From: Micrasema longulum
Taxonomy: Eukaryota > Arthropoda > Insecta > Trichoptera > Brachycentridae
DNA: 64,000 nucleotides
Direction of reading: 5' to 3'
Assembly (NCBI GenBank): GCA_022494885.1
Contig: JAGVSM010001307.1
Span: 62,001 to 126,000 of the forward strand
This document shows, one piece after another, positions 33,760 through 45,800 of this stretch. Position 1 is the first letter of the stretch. Every line of letters begins with the position of its first letter. The notes under the pieces were generated by a model. The model was not told the DNA's origin, did no database searches, and worked only from the letters and a program-made list of their open reading frames with translations. A program made the position numbers and the translations under genes.

Positions 33760-35320
33760 AAGATCAGATAGATATTTTTGAAATGCTCACATTTTTGAAA
33801 AATAATCTTTTGATACCGAAAAGTATAACAGTACATTGAACTATTTAATGGTCATTGTTTATGTGTGGGTGACATAAAAGTCTTCATTTAAAATATTATA
33901 GTGTGCGTGTTCACACAAACGAAAATTGTATGTTTACTTGGTTCACTAACCGGCACTAACATATGAACCCATCCGGGCCTAAGGGGTTATCTAAGGTCCT
34001 ACTTTTAAATAACGTTTTTGTCAATCGTTATATTGATTTTTTTTTATAATCGTACCCCATAATGTTAAGTATGTATCGATATGGTTAAAATATTTTTCTG
34101 CCGGATTCTTTTAATAATATTTTTTAAAATTTTATTTATAATAATAAATAAAACAATTTTATAAAAATATCTTTTTCACTTGAATTTTATAAATAAAGGC
34201 TTTCTCGTACACTGAACTCAATTTCGTTAAAAATGGTTTGTTGGACAAAACGAACTAAAGCCACGATAAGTCAGTGGGGTCACAGTTATAATTATATTGT
34301 TATGTTGTGCAATATAGAGAACGGCAGAGTTGGAACAATACCATGATTTTTCCCTTTTATGCAATTTTTATAATATTATTTTTTAGTATTTAATGCTTTT
34401 CCCCTCTCCTTCTGCATTCATAACAAATCAATGTGAAATCTGTAATTGGGTGAAAACCTTGAGTTTGTTAAAAAGACTATGATTTCCGTAATTAATAAAT
34501 AAATATCGTAGGTATCTTATAAGTGTGGGTAGTTATTGACTAAAGTTTATCAGTAAATGCGTAAGATAAAATTATTATTACTGATAAAAGTGTCATTAAT
34601 CGGGGCTAAGATATTGTAGAAAATGTAATCAGTTTGATTTCCTATACTTCAGTATTTGTTTACTGTCTGATCCACCCTAGTTGTAGACCGGACTCGTTAC
34701 AATTGAATAAATATTGATAAAAAAACTTCTTAAACATTTCATCAGTGACGAAGAATCGCTTTGAGAAGAGAATACGGAAGTCTGGAGGTTTACCTACATT
34801 TTATAATTTATCCAGATATTTTAATTTCGGGAAACAATTTGTTGTGATATAGTGTTTCGTTTACTCGGAAAGCAAGATTGTTTTAATGGTTGATCGGTAG
34901 TAAACCACCACATGGCAGTAAGCCCGCCAATGTACGAGAAACACGTTCGTATAAGCCAAACAAAATGAAAACACCTAAGAAATGGTTTCAAAATGCATAC
35001 TCCGGATGCGTCTCTGTGCGTTGTCACACAAGATAACTCTGTTTACATTATTTTGTATTGGAAAATTATATTTAAACGTTGTTTTCATATTTCGTCATGT
35101 GTTTTGACATTGAGTAAGTTAAGTGCTTTATAACCTTAAAATATACATACATTTAAATCTTAACGTTTTAAAAATTCTAAGAATCCACCTTTTTAACCTC
35201 CTTTTTAGAAATAAAATGGATATCTGGTAACTATCCGGTATTCGGCCTATCCGGCCTAATTTTACCATCCGGCCGGGTACCGGATAGTATTTTAATATCC
35301 GTCGGATACCTAATATTCAT
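33760..35320. other. AT-rich intergenic DNA, mostly unexplained
   Basis: A short R5-family piece at 34740-34800 and an ATCCGG/CCGGAT-rich stretch at 35215-35310 are the only structure seen. Confidence 0.35.
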
Positions 35321-35324
35321 TAAA

Positions 35325-35700
35325 CTACGAAAATTTCATGAAATCAAACAAACAAACCATCACGCCGTTTTCTCGTAAGAGCAGGCAGATTTGATAGAAC
35401 GCCATATCACTCTGTCTGCTTACAGATCTCGCTTCCTCTACATTCATACATCTTCTCATGCACGCGCACCGATTATTCCAACGTTTGACATGCCCATTTT
35501 CAAGTGCTTGTTGAATTTGGTCATGCCATGGCTTTCTCGGCCTTCCTCTATTTCTGCATCCATCAACATTCGCATCGTAAATATTTTTAGCCGTTCTTTC
35601 GCTGTCCATCCACTCTACATGTCCAAACCAACGCAGAGCTCCTTTCTTGATTTTGTCGATAATGCTTTCATGAAATCAACGACGCTATTGATTTTTTGAT
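35325..35700 (-). pseudogene. RTE-like LINE, C-terminal fragment
   Basis: On the minus strand: KGALRWFGHVEWMDSERTAK, ANVDGCRNRGRPRKPWHDQI and VEEARSVSRQSDMAF. LRWFGHVxRM and GRPRxxW are hallmarks of the region after the reverse transcriptase in RTE-type and related elements. It is truncated at both ends. Confidence 0.8.
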
Positions 35701-35774
35701 ATCGATCGTGTTTGGGAAAGAGGGAGTAACGTAGGTATAATGTAATTTAGGTATATCGTTTTTTTAAATGTCCG

Positions 35775-35965
35775 TTGCGCAAAATGCAAATGCGAATCAT
35801 TATGGGCCCTTACTCTTAAACTTGGCATAAAGTTACGCCTAAGTATAAGGGTATAATTCGGATGGGAATACCATCGTAATTTAACCACGATGGTATTCCC
35901 ATCCGAGTAAAGTTACACCTAGCCATAGGGCTAGGTGTAACTTTATACCAGGTTTATAAGTAAGG
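35775..35965. mobile_element. Nested inverted repeats with two strong hairpins
   Basis: Hairpin 1: 35858-35877 pairs perfectly with 35887-35906 (20 bp, 9-base loop). Hairpin 2: 35911-35924 pairs perfectly with 35929-35942 (14 bp, ATAG loop). The outer TAAAGTTACRCCTA motifs also pair across the region. It is probably a fold-back MITE. Confidence 0.75.
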
Positions 35966-36079
35966 TCGTAAGAAGTACCTATTTGCCTATAAAATTAAGT
36001 ACAGTGTCTAACAGTTCGTATAAGCGCGCATTTAAGTGTTGAATGTTCTGATGTTCACATCAAGAATATTAAATCAATT

Positions 36080-36600
36080 CAACATTGATTTTTGAGGAAG
36101 ATAGGTTGGAGAAGATTGGTTGGGCTTATCCAGAAACCAATATACGTATAATGAGTTAGAAACTACCTTAAATATATCTTCTCTTCAAGACCGTCGAAAT
36201 AAATCCGACCTTCTAGTCCTATTTTAAATTCTCAACTCACTCTTCGATGCGCCTGAACTTCTGAGATCAATAAAATTAAATATCCCAACTAGAAACCTCA
36301 GGCAAAACTTACTCTTTCATACCGATAGCCATAAAACTAACTACGGTTTTCATTCCCCTATGCCCAGAATTTTTAGGTCTGCCAACAAACATACCAGTCT
36401 TGATTTTTCAAACAAAAAGTAATCTTCTTTCAAACGATCACCGAATCAAATTCAATTATAAACACCTCTCTCCCGTTTTCACTCCCACCAAGTCTACTAT
36501 ATACCATTGAGTCTTTCTACTTTTTTTAATAATACTTTTCTATGCATAAATATGTCCTTAAAAATGCCCATTGGGCGTATATATAAATAAATTAATAAAT
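36080..36600 (+). pseudogene. Jockey/CR1-like LINE C-terminal fragment
   Basis: Plus frame: TTLNISSLQDRRNKSDLLVL, a stop, ILNSLFDAPELLRSIKLNIP, TRNLRQNLLFHTDSHKTNYG and MPRIFRSANKH. The layout (short or spliced-out RT, then a YxxNxLP-type end) matches the C-terminus of the LINE at 37125. Confidence 0.7.
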
Positions 36601-36656
36601 GTCTGTAAACCTATTATATTTATTTTCGTCCTCTATTTTGATTTTATATCCGAAAC

Positions 36657-36839
36657 CAGCGGTAGGCAATTAGTTTTGGTGGTGGGCCGTATAAATATGA
36701 TATCAAGATTATTTTTGGGGGCCACGAGGTCGTAGACTTCACTCGTGCGCCTACAGGGACTAATCAGGAACCCGCAGGGCCAGAAGGGAGCACTTCGCGG
36801 GCCGGATCTGGCCTGCGGGGCGGCAATTGCCGATCGCTG
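36657..36839. mobile_element. hAT MITE, 183 bp, with 8-base target duplication
   Basis: It begins CAGCGGTAGGCAATTAG and ends GCAATTGCCGATCGCTG, typical hAT termini. Flanking octamers TCCGAAAC (36649-36656) and TCCTAAAC (36840-36847) agree at 7 of 8 positions. The interior is GC-rich and non-coding. Confidence 0.85.
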
Positions 36840-37124
36840 TCCTAAACTATTCTGGACTTTATTTCAATCGGTAAATGTCAACAAACAATTCACAAAAAAA
36901 TACAGAACACTCACCAATGCGAGATTTCACACACACGGAAGGAGAACATGTTAAAACTTGTCCATTTCGAAACAATCTATTGCGTCATCTTCATTATCAG
37001 TTTTATTAGATTTTGAAACAGTTAAAATAATGAAATTCTTGTCTATATCCTTGGTTAGAAGCTAATTAGAGTATTCCCATAAAACAAATTAACTACATGT
37101 CTTCGTTATTTTTTTTTAAATTTA

Positions 37125-38023
37125 CCTACTCTGGAGGATCTCAGGAAAATAACCGACCTAATATTTTTATATAAAATCATTAATTCTTAATTAGATTGTT
37201 GCGAACTCCTGGATTTATCAAATATTAATATACCAACACGTAGAACTAGACAAAATAGTCTATATTATTATCACCCTTTTCAAACCAACTATCTTTGTCA
37301 CTTACCTATACCGCGTATACACAGACTAGGAAATGAATGTACCTCTTTCGACCATCGACATTTTTAACTCCAGTCTGTGTGAATTCAAATCATCTCTTTA
37401 TAAATATTTTATGATGTTCTATAGTAACGATTAACGAATTATTTGCAAAAGCTACTGGTGTTAATTCATTATATATTTTTTATATCTTTTGTATGCTGAC
37501 ATACATGTCTATATACGGGTGTTTATTAAACCCTGTCCCCTCATGATCAGTATGAGCAAGAAGACATACATATTAGCACATTAAAATACATTTTTAAAAT
37601 GAATAAATTAATAAAAAAAGTATATGTAAAAAAAAAGCAAATGGTTCCTTACTTCTGCAGGGGAGAAACGAGGAGGGGGGGGGGAGTCTAATACACCACC
37701 GACCGCGCGGCCACGCCCCCTTCGCTTCTCCCCTGCAGAAGTAAGCAACCATTTGTTTTTTTTAATATTTTATTTTAAAACAAATTCTTTGTTCTAAATA
37801 TTCTTTTTAATATGCTTATATGTCTTCTTGCCCATACTGATCATCGTGGTTTCGGGTGTGACAGGGTTTAAAGAACACTGTATTTATTGTTATTTTTATT
37901 TTTCTTTTTATACCAATGTTTTAATATTGTTTTTTAGTTTTTTTAAATTTTTGTATATCTAACTAACTCATTATATTGTAAAAGGCGCTTGTGTTTTATA
38001 ATAAATAAATTATACAAATGTAT
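37125..38023 (+). pseudogene. Jockey/CR1-like LINE 3' end, split by a fold-back MITE
   Basis: Plus frame: LEDLRKITDLIFLYKIINS, a stop, INIPTRRTRQNSLYYYHPF and LPIPRIHRLGNECTSFD, then a 3' UTR (TTTATGATGTTCTATAGTAA) that is interrupted at 37516-37880 and resumes with TTTATACCAATGTTTTAATA to an ATAATAAATAAA tail. The uninterrupted 3' UTR is at 48500-48790. Confidence 0.82.
37516..37880. mobile_element. Fold-back MITE family, copy C (nested in a LINE)
   Basis: GGGTGTTTATTAAACCCTGT at the left, GACAGGGTTTAAAGAACACT at the right, and the TTCTGCAGGGGAGAA core in both arms. The centre carries a G-run and GACCGCGCGGCC. Confidence 0.87.
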
Positions 38024-38104
38024 ATGACATTATTTTATTAAGTTATTACATGATTTAACGCTTAAGGGATGGCATTACATTAGTAAATTATCTTAATAAT
38101 ACGT

Positions 38105-38850
38105 CAGAAATCTATAAAAACGTCCGTTGGCGTGCGCGAAATTGTCATTTCGCTTTATAAAAACGGAAAAACACATACATATGGCGGTATTTATTTATTT
38201 ATTTACGGTTCCATGAACCTTTTACATAATTACAATAAAACCAGTGAAAAAAAAATACAACAAAAAATAACAAAATGTTATAAAAAGAATAAAAACATCG
38301 AGAAAAGTATACAATGGTAAACAATATTTATATATAAAAAAGAAATATTACACCTGTAACAAATATATAAAAGAAGAAGAAAAAAAAGAATGTGCTTTAA
38401 AAGGAAAGTTTAAAAGTTTACTTAGTGGTTTATATAAAGTATCCTACCCTATAAAGTTCATTATAAAAAGGTGTGTCGAGCAAAATAAAATAGTGGCTGC
38501 TTAATAAATACGATGAACGTCGGGTTATAAGATATAGCAAAGAAAACCTTAAAAATCTATTGTTCCGAAGTTAGCTTCTCTGATGGAACAGCAGAAGAGG
38601 TTTCCTGTGAGTGCAGAAACTATGAAAAATCGAAAACAATATTATAATGATAGGGTGGCCAAGAAAGGACGATTTGTAAGCGACCAGAATAAGAAATATC
38701 GGTTAAAATTTGCAAATACATTCTTGACGCAGTCAGACCATATTGGAAATTGGAACGGCACATTTTGAGATAAAAGCTAATTGTATATTTTTGGGTCAGA
38801 CGGAGGAAAAAATGTGTGGCGAAAACCAACCAATAAGAAATTGTTATAAA
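38105..38850 (+). pseudogene. Tc1-like transposase remnant, interrupted
   Basis: VREIVISLYKNGKTHTYGG at 38132 resembles the Tc1 helix-turn-helix. The frame resumes at about 38640 with RVAKKGRFVSDQNKKYRLKF, ANTFLTQSDHIGNWN, a stop, and then SKLYIFGSDGGKNVWRKPT, matching the FGSDGRxYVWRKP block around the first catalytic Asp. About 450 bases between (roughly 38175-38600) look like an inserted LINE 3' end in minus orientation. Confidence 0.72.
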
Positions 38851-38859
38851 TGATATTGT

Positions 38860-39200
38860 ACTTAAAATAATCTACCCACTTACACTTTTCTACCATTTCT
38901 TGGGGAACATTATAATTATTTTTCTGAACATATACTCGTATCTTTCTACGCTATCTAAACATTATCATTTCTAGATAAACAAATAATAATATCTTCATGA
39001 AATAATATGTATATGTAATCTTGTTTAATGAAATCATAATTTCTATTTTTCCAGATCAAATTCGAAAACTGCGAGTTCCAGTTACAAGTTATCGATTTTC
39101 CTAATATGGTCAACAAAAAGAAACACTCCAGACATTGATTTAAGATAACTTTAAATCGAGTAATGCAGTAAATTACGAAGATCTGTGATAAAGTATTATA
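38860..39200 (+). promoter_or_regulatory. Upstream region and probable 5' UTR of SLC18B1
   Basis: AT-rich. A TTTCTATTTTTCCAG acceptor-like tract ends at 39054, so 39055-39200 may be the untranslated start of the first coding exon. No TATA or initiator element could be supported. Confidence 0.35.
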
Positions 39201-39868
39201 ATGGCGGAGGGAAAAAATGGAAAGTATACTAAATACTCTCAAGAAAACTGCGTAAATGACGACGAAAGTTCCTGTGATAGTAATTATGGCGAAAGCAATG
39301 TGGTTTTAGATGGCAACACTGTCAGGTCAAATGAAAAAAGTGATAATTCGAATTTGCCGCAGCCGGTTACGAATAAAACGAAAGATTATTTAATCAACTG
39401 TGATATAACGAGCTCAAAATCCAAGGGAAGTTTTTTAAGCGACAATGGTGATGAAATTAGTTTTCCCAATTTAAAACACGTTTTAAAACAAATGCCAAAT
39501 GTCAAAGTTGAAATCGAAGAAGTGACAGATGAACGCGATTGCAAAGAATCTCCCGCGCGCGTTCAAAATCCAGTCAACAATGATGGCGGCCTGAGACCGA
39601 ATTGTGACGAGTTTCCTGTCGATGTTATTGTTGTTAGAGACTGCAAATCTGAATCGGACGTGCTTAATAGTGAATATTATGTTAATAAAGAGGGAGAGGA
39701 GAATGCGGATGATGACGAAAATTGTAAATTGTTGGATTCATCGAACATGCCGGATACTTCGCCACCGGAGAGGCCGAGGCAAAGGAAAAACGGCAGGAGT
39801 AGAAGTTGGTGCGCGAGATCAGGAGAAGATGGACTCTCAGTTGCGGATATACGTTTATTAAGAGAAAG
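39201..39868 (+). CDS. SLC18B1: SLC18B1 exon 1: long acidic N-terminal extension
   Basis: It encodes residues 1-222 and leaves AG for a split Arg codon before donor GTGAGG. The segment is hydrophilic and Asn/Ser/Asp/Glu-rich, with no membrane segment. Near its end is a basic patch (PRQRKNGRSRSW) followed by LSVADIRLLRER. Linkage to exon 2 rests on compatible phase (AG plus A), position and lack of any other partner; a cDNA would settle it. A splice-acceptor-like site just before 39055 suggests an upstream non-coding exon. Confidence 0.75.
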
Positions 39869-42800
39869 GTGAGGTATTATACACTTTATATTATTAACCC
39901 TTATACTGCTAAACAACGATATATCGTTGTTGTTAATCCCTATCATAAAGTTCCAACTAGACTGATGCTGACGTCATAATCCCCAAAAGGGTAAATGAAT
40001 TCGGGAACTGCTTGTTGCACTTAACCGTCAGTGGTATTAAACATTTTCAAAACATACAAATTACTTATTCGACAGGTTATCATTTAGTTTCGTACCTATT
40101 TCAGCCCCACGGAAAATTTAACACAAAAAATGTTTTCTTACGCGCGGTTAAAATTTGAGCATTAAATTGTACGGCAAAGTTTCTTGAAATTAATAAAAAA
40201 TATTTAAATAAAAACGATCTACTTTGAATGACGTCACTTGTTCATATGAATCAACCAATGATAAGAGGATTGGGGAAGATTTCCGGTTTTTCTAATCGTC
40301 AATGGACCAATTAACAGAACTAACCGAGAAGAAGCGGAAGAGAACTTGCGACGTCACACGCGGGTTAATGTCAGAAATGCAAAAATTTAAAAGATCGTAG
40401 CGCTGATAATACGATACATAAAAATTAAAAAAGCTTTGTCTAATAACATTTTTTTTTTAAACCACTAAACATCCTCATTATAAATTTACTTATGATGTTT
40501 AAATTCACAGTGCTTTTAAGAAAAGAGAAACGACTAAACACAGGAAACTTCTAGCTAGTCGGGACCTGAAACAGTGAACTTTTTTACATTGCAAAAACAG
40601 TCAAATGAAAAATAAATTAATGTTAATAGTTAGTTATTTAATCACTTATATAATATTTGAAGAAAATAATTGCATTCGGCGTTTTTCCCGCGATTAAACC
40701 CGATCCAATAATTAAGAAAATATTGATGTACTTCCGTAATGAATAACTAATTAATATCACCGGAAAATCCCATAATTAAGAATATAAACAAATAACTAAA
40801 GAGCCATAAAACATAAAAATAATTCACCATGGAACCTAATGATTGTCAATTAGGACGTTTGAATATAAAAAAAAACATTAGTTCATTTATTATAATGGGT
40901 GCCCATAGCAATGGAAAATTCAAATGTTTTAGCTGTTCATTAGGTAGTAATTATTACTCTACTAACAAAACGTAATTATTACTATACAAACTCTATTCTA
41001 CAAACAAAACGTAAATGAGGTATATCAGCTCGATATTGATCCAAAAATACTTTAGAAAAAGCTTCTTCGATTTCGTGCTCTTCGTAAGAGTCATATTATA
41101 AATTATTATCACTATCACTTAAAAAATGATCGTTATTGTCTAATTCACTTTCGGAATAGGTTTAGCTGCTAAGCCTCTGAGTTTCTCGGTGAGGTACTAT
41201 TATTTCTTTATCACTTTCACTATCCGTTATCATTTTGAATGATATATTTTGTAAATTCATTCAAAATAAAAAGGACGCTTTGCAGAGTAAAATTATTAGT
41301 TAGAGTAACAAAGTAAGATTAAAAATATATTCAAATGTAAAAAATATGTAATTTACCTAAGCTGTTTGTAATTTCGTCAACTGTTGTCTATCTCGCTCAA
41401 TCCATTATGCGTGAACTAGCTATTAGTAAAACGGAATATTTTTCTTAGAAGAGATATCAATTTGTGAGACAGTTGTACCAAAACATTATTTTTTAAAATT
41501 AAAATTATATTATAACATCTACCAAAAAATAATATCACTTCTTAGTACATTTACCGGTTACTTTTAAGTTTCAATCTAAATAACACCCTACAAACATTTG
41601 GACATACTCAAAATATTGTTGATTAAAATAACTTGCATAAAAAAATTAAAGTATTTTTAGGCATTACCTAGGTGAAATAATTTATCCAGGTAAAACTCAC
41701 CGACATCAATAAAGGTTTCAGCTCTTTTAGTTTGCAAAAGTCAACAGAGAGAAGAGTTGAGGTAATGTAAAAATAGTCATGAATGTGGATGTGTAAACAT
41801 ACCCCTAAAATAGTGAATATTTTGTAGTGTGTAAAGTGGTCATTTAAACCAGCCAATGACAGATCATAAGTCCTGTAAATGCCTAGACTTACATATTCCC
41901 TTGGCAAAAATGTTTTCCCTCTCTGTTGCAACTAATTTCAAGATATATTTTACACAATTTTTGTTTAGCATGCATTGATGGAAGTGGTAGGTTTGATAAT
42001 ATATAACAGAGCACTTTGCCCCACAATAAGCAAAAAACTATCATTATTATTTCGTTTCAATAATAACTATTCAAACAATACGCCTTGAGATTGCTGTACG
42101 AGATCAGTTTTGTTTGTTTTTATTTTCAATTAAGAAAGGGTTTACAACCGCTGTATGAAAATTGTCTATTTGCGGCACGAATTATCTATCTCGCTCACTC
42201 CACTGGGCTTGAATTAGATATTTATGAAATGGAAGATTTTTCTTGGAATTGCTATTAATTTTTAAAACAGTAGTGTGTTTGGAAAACAACGTATTCGATA
42301 AAATATTTTTAAAATGTATTAATAATAAGATTTCTGATTAGATTCTTGAAAAACTGCGTAGCAGCGTAAGGGTTAAGCAACTCTTAGAAATATGCTTATG
42401 TGATTCTTACACGATTCCAGTATGCATATACATTTGGACACAGTCCGATGTATTCAAATATGATTTTACGCTCCTTCTGGACTATTTCTAATTCTATGCA
42501 TGCTCCCATAGAATCGATGCATGCTCCCATAGAATCGATGCATGCTCCATAGACCGATGATGTATGTTCACAATGATTATAAAAACCTTGTTCTTTTTGT
42601 CTTTGACACGACATTTTTGTTTTCAAATTATATTTCAAATTGAAATTGGAATGTCTGAAAAATTATACTTATACAATGAAAAACATTTTTTTATTTTTTG
42701 CAATTATTTTTTAATGCATAAATAATAATACTGACAGCAGTGTCCCAGCTAAAGCAATGAGTTTCGCAGAAATAAAAAAATAGTGTAAAACTTGTATACA

Positions 42801-45800
42801 GGTGTTCTTTAAACCCTGTCACATCCGAAACCACGATGATCGGTATGAGACTAAAAAATATTTTTTTAGAACGACTAAAGTCTAAAAAAATAAAATTTAG
42901 AAAAAAACGAATGGTTGCTTACTTCTGCAGGGGAGAAGTGAGGAGGGGGAGGAGGGTGTCTGATCCTCATCCCCTTCTCACACACACAAATACAATTTTA
43001 CCGACTATGCGATGTCGCATGAATAAGCGCTGCACATGTGAAATGGGCCAAACCGTCAACAGCACGGCCGCGCCCCCTTGCTTCTCCCCTGCAGAAGTAA
43101 GCAACGATTTGTTTTTTTTAATATGTATTTTTTTTAATTTCCTTCATTCTAAATTTGTTTTTAAATATGCTTATATGTCTTCTTTCCTATACTGATCATC
43201 GTGGTTTCATATGTGACAGGGATTAAAGAACACTCTGTATACATACAGTGTTCCATTATTTGAAATAAAAAAATTAGGTGATTATATTTCTATGATTGAG
43301 TGTCAACATTTGCGGTTAAGATGCTATCAATTATTGACTATTTATTTTTAAAAAATAATGGGGGAGAATATATTATTAAATATTTGTTGGTGTTAACATA
43401 ATTTGTGTCGGTTTTTTCCATATGAAGAGAACGAGTCAATAATGTATTCTACTTCATTATTTTACAACAAACTGGTCAATAATTCATAGCATCTTCACCG
43501 TACCGTACACTTCGCAAATTTTGCGAAGGGCTTTGACAGCTTTATACCCTTGATTGAACGCAAACAGAAAGAGATGTCGAAAATGCATGCTTTCGTCTAC
43601 TTAATATTCCACTTTAAAGGCTTGTAATCAAATAAAATAATTTATATAACGTAAAAGCCACTTGGTGTAATGCATTTGCCTGCCATGCGAGAGGTCTCGG
43701 GTTCGATTCCCAACATGGTTGATATGAAATATTTATTTAAAAAGGATGTTTTCTCACCAGAATATTTCATAGTCTCTGGACTGGTACCTGAAGCGTAAGA
43801 CTGATCATCTTACCTTCATGTAACAACAACGATCAAGATACGCTACGGTTGGTATACCAATGCAGTGCCCTATGCACCATTCGGTGCGGAAAGGGAATGA
43901 TGATGATGATCATGAAAATCATACACAATATCTGTAGAGCAGAAAGTTTTTTTTTCGAATAACGTTTGACGTTTACCATTTTTTTCAACTTTAGATTCTC
44001 ATTTTTAAGTTTGGAAAAAAACGGACAACTTGCGTTAACATCATATCTAAAAAAACATCGCTACTAAATTAAAAACTGTTTTTACTCCTCTGAGCCCCGA
44101 TTACTAACGGAAATCAACATTTATCTACAAAGTAAAAAAATAAGGTTTTCTGTATGAAAAGCAGAATATGCATACAATTTTACTTCAATACGTGTTCACT
44201 TATAGGTTACCGATGAAGATACTTTAAATGTTCATGCAAATATACTCATTTTCGTACACAAATATCGGTTTTTCATAATGGACAGTCAAAGATAACTCAG
44301 TTAACCCCCCTCCCCGGTAATGTGTAGCTAGTACACATCGCGTCTAATAACTGTAATATCTTTATTAATATAATAAATATTGGGTTTAGATTTTCAGTAT
44401 TCCTCCATTACACATTTACGTATCGACTGAAATAATTTGTTGTTAAATAATAAGTACTTATTAGGCACAAAAAAAGCATTTTATCGGAAATCGGGGATAA
44501 ATTATACTCACAGTATACCTATGTTTCGCATTGTTGCGTATGAAGAAAAGAGTAAAGAATTTACGCCCGTCGCAGTCAGTCTCGTAGTCCAATACTAGCC
44601 ACAAGTACTTAGTAGCTCTCTGGAAGTTGGCGTGGGTGCACGTTTCGCCCGAGTCGTTAGCAATACCCAATGGTTTTTTCATATTTTCAGCAGTTAGATT
44701 TGAAATATTATCAACTTTGAATTAAATTATAGTTAATTACAGCCATTCCCTATAAATATTCCATTTTTTCCTTTTTAAATCTCTTTTTTTTAATTATTGT
44801 GTAGTGACTACACAGCACCGTAACGCGCGGGTGTTGTTAGGACAGTAAGGGAAAGGTTAACTTCCCATTGTAATCGGGGCCCTGAACAAAGTAAGTTTGT
44901 GACTTGGGAGTTTTACAAGTTAGGCTGACAGTATGTCGGTGATATTTCTATTCTGTGTTGAAAGTCACACGTGCTTTTATTGAAATCGGTTTCCAGATTG
45001 TTGAGGACCCAGTCGCACCCGCAGCCGACGGCCATCCGCGGCTTCTCGCGCACGCAGCGCGCCACGCTCGTGTCGCTGGCGCTGGTGGACTTCATGAGCT
45101 TCTGCTCCATGTCCATAATGGCGCCCTTCTTCCCGCGCGAGGCCAGCGAGAAGGGGCTCACCGACTCCGTGTCCGGCTTTGTCTTCAGCTTCTACGCCCT
45201 CGTCATGTTCGTCACGTCGCCTTTCTTCGGCAAGATTGTAATTATTATTCTCAATATTTTGCGTAGATACTTCTGGAGTGCTATTCTGAAGCACTCTCGC
45301 GGCACGACAAAACAGTTTTTCTAATAATAATACGGCCGCGAGAGCGTTTGGAATACCAGCCCTGAGCGGTTTATTATCATAACAATGATTTTCATTATTA
45401 GTGACCGACCGAAACAAGATTTTCAGCCGAAACCAAAAACCCAAAAACCAAATATTGGCTTCTGTTTTAGTTTTGGCCAATCAGATCCTGCAATGCCCAA
45501 TGTAGACGATCGCCAAAACTCGTTTTTATTGGCCAAAACCGAAACTTCGGTCAGTCACTATTGATGTTATTATTTCAGTTACCCACTAAGTCTAGAGATT
45601 AAAAAAAGACTGTGCCAAAAAAATCCTCTGCAAACGGTGATGTAATATCGTGCTACATTAAGCAAAAGACGAGATATTTTGTACAATAAAACACGCATAA
45701 GGGTCAGGTGGGGTAAGAATGTCATGAATTTTTGCAAATTCATATTAACCGCTCTCTGTGGCCAAAATATTGCTTTTTTTAAAAATTACCACGGAATGAA

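Larger units (their letters stand above)
39898..42372 (-). mobile_element. piggyBac-like element in SLC18B1 intron 1, degenerate
   Basis: TTAA stands at 39894-39897 and 42373-42376. The inverted ends CCCTTATACTGCTA and CCCTTACGCTGCTA agree at 12 of 14 positions. A minus-strand frame near 41256-41020 reads MITDSESDKEIIVPHRE, SESELDNNDHFLSDSD and YDSYEEHEIEEAF with two stops, like the acidic N-terminus of piggyBac transposases. The DDE core was not found. Two internal stretches (41385-41490, 42185-42290) resemble each other, and other repeats are nested inside. Confidence 0.65.

Noticed and set aside
42496..42557. CRISPR-like array
   Set aside because: Three contiguous 21-bp units without spacers in a eukaryotic intron; a simple tandem repeat.
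44977..45480. 167-codon minus-strand open frame
   Set aside because: It is the antisense shadow of GC-rich SLC18B1 exon 2; the plus frame has clear MFS homology.
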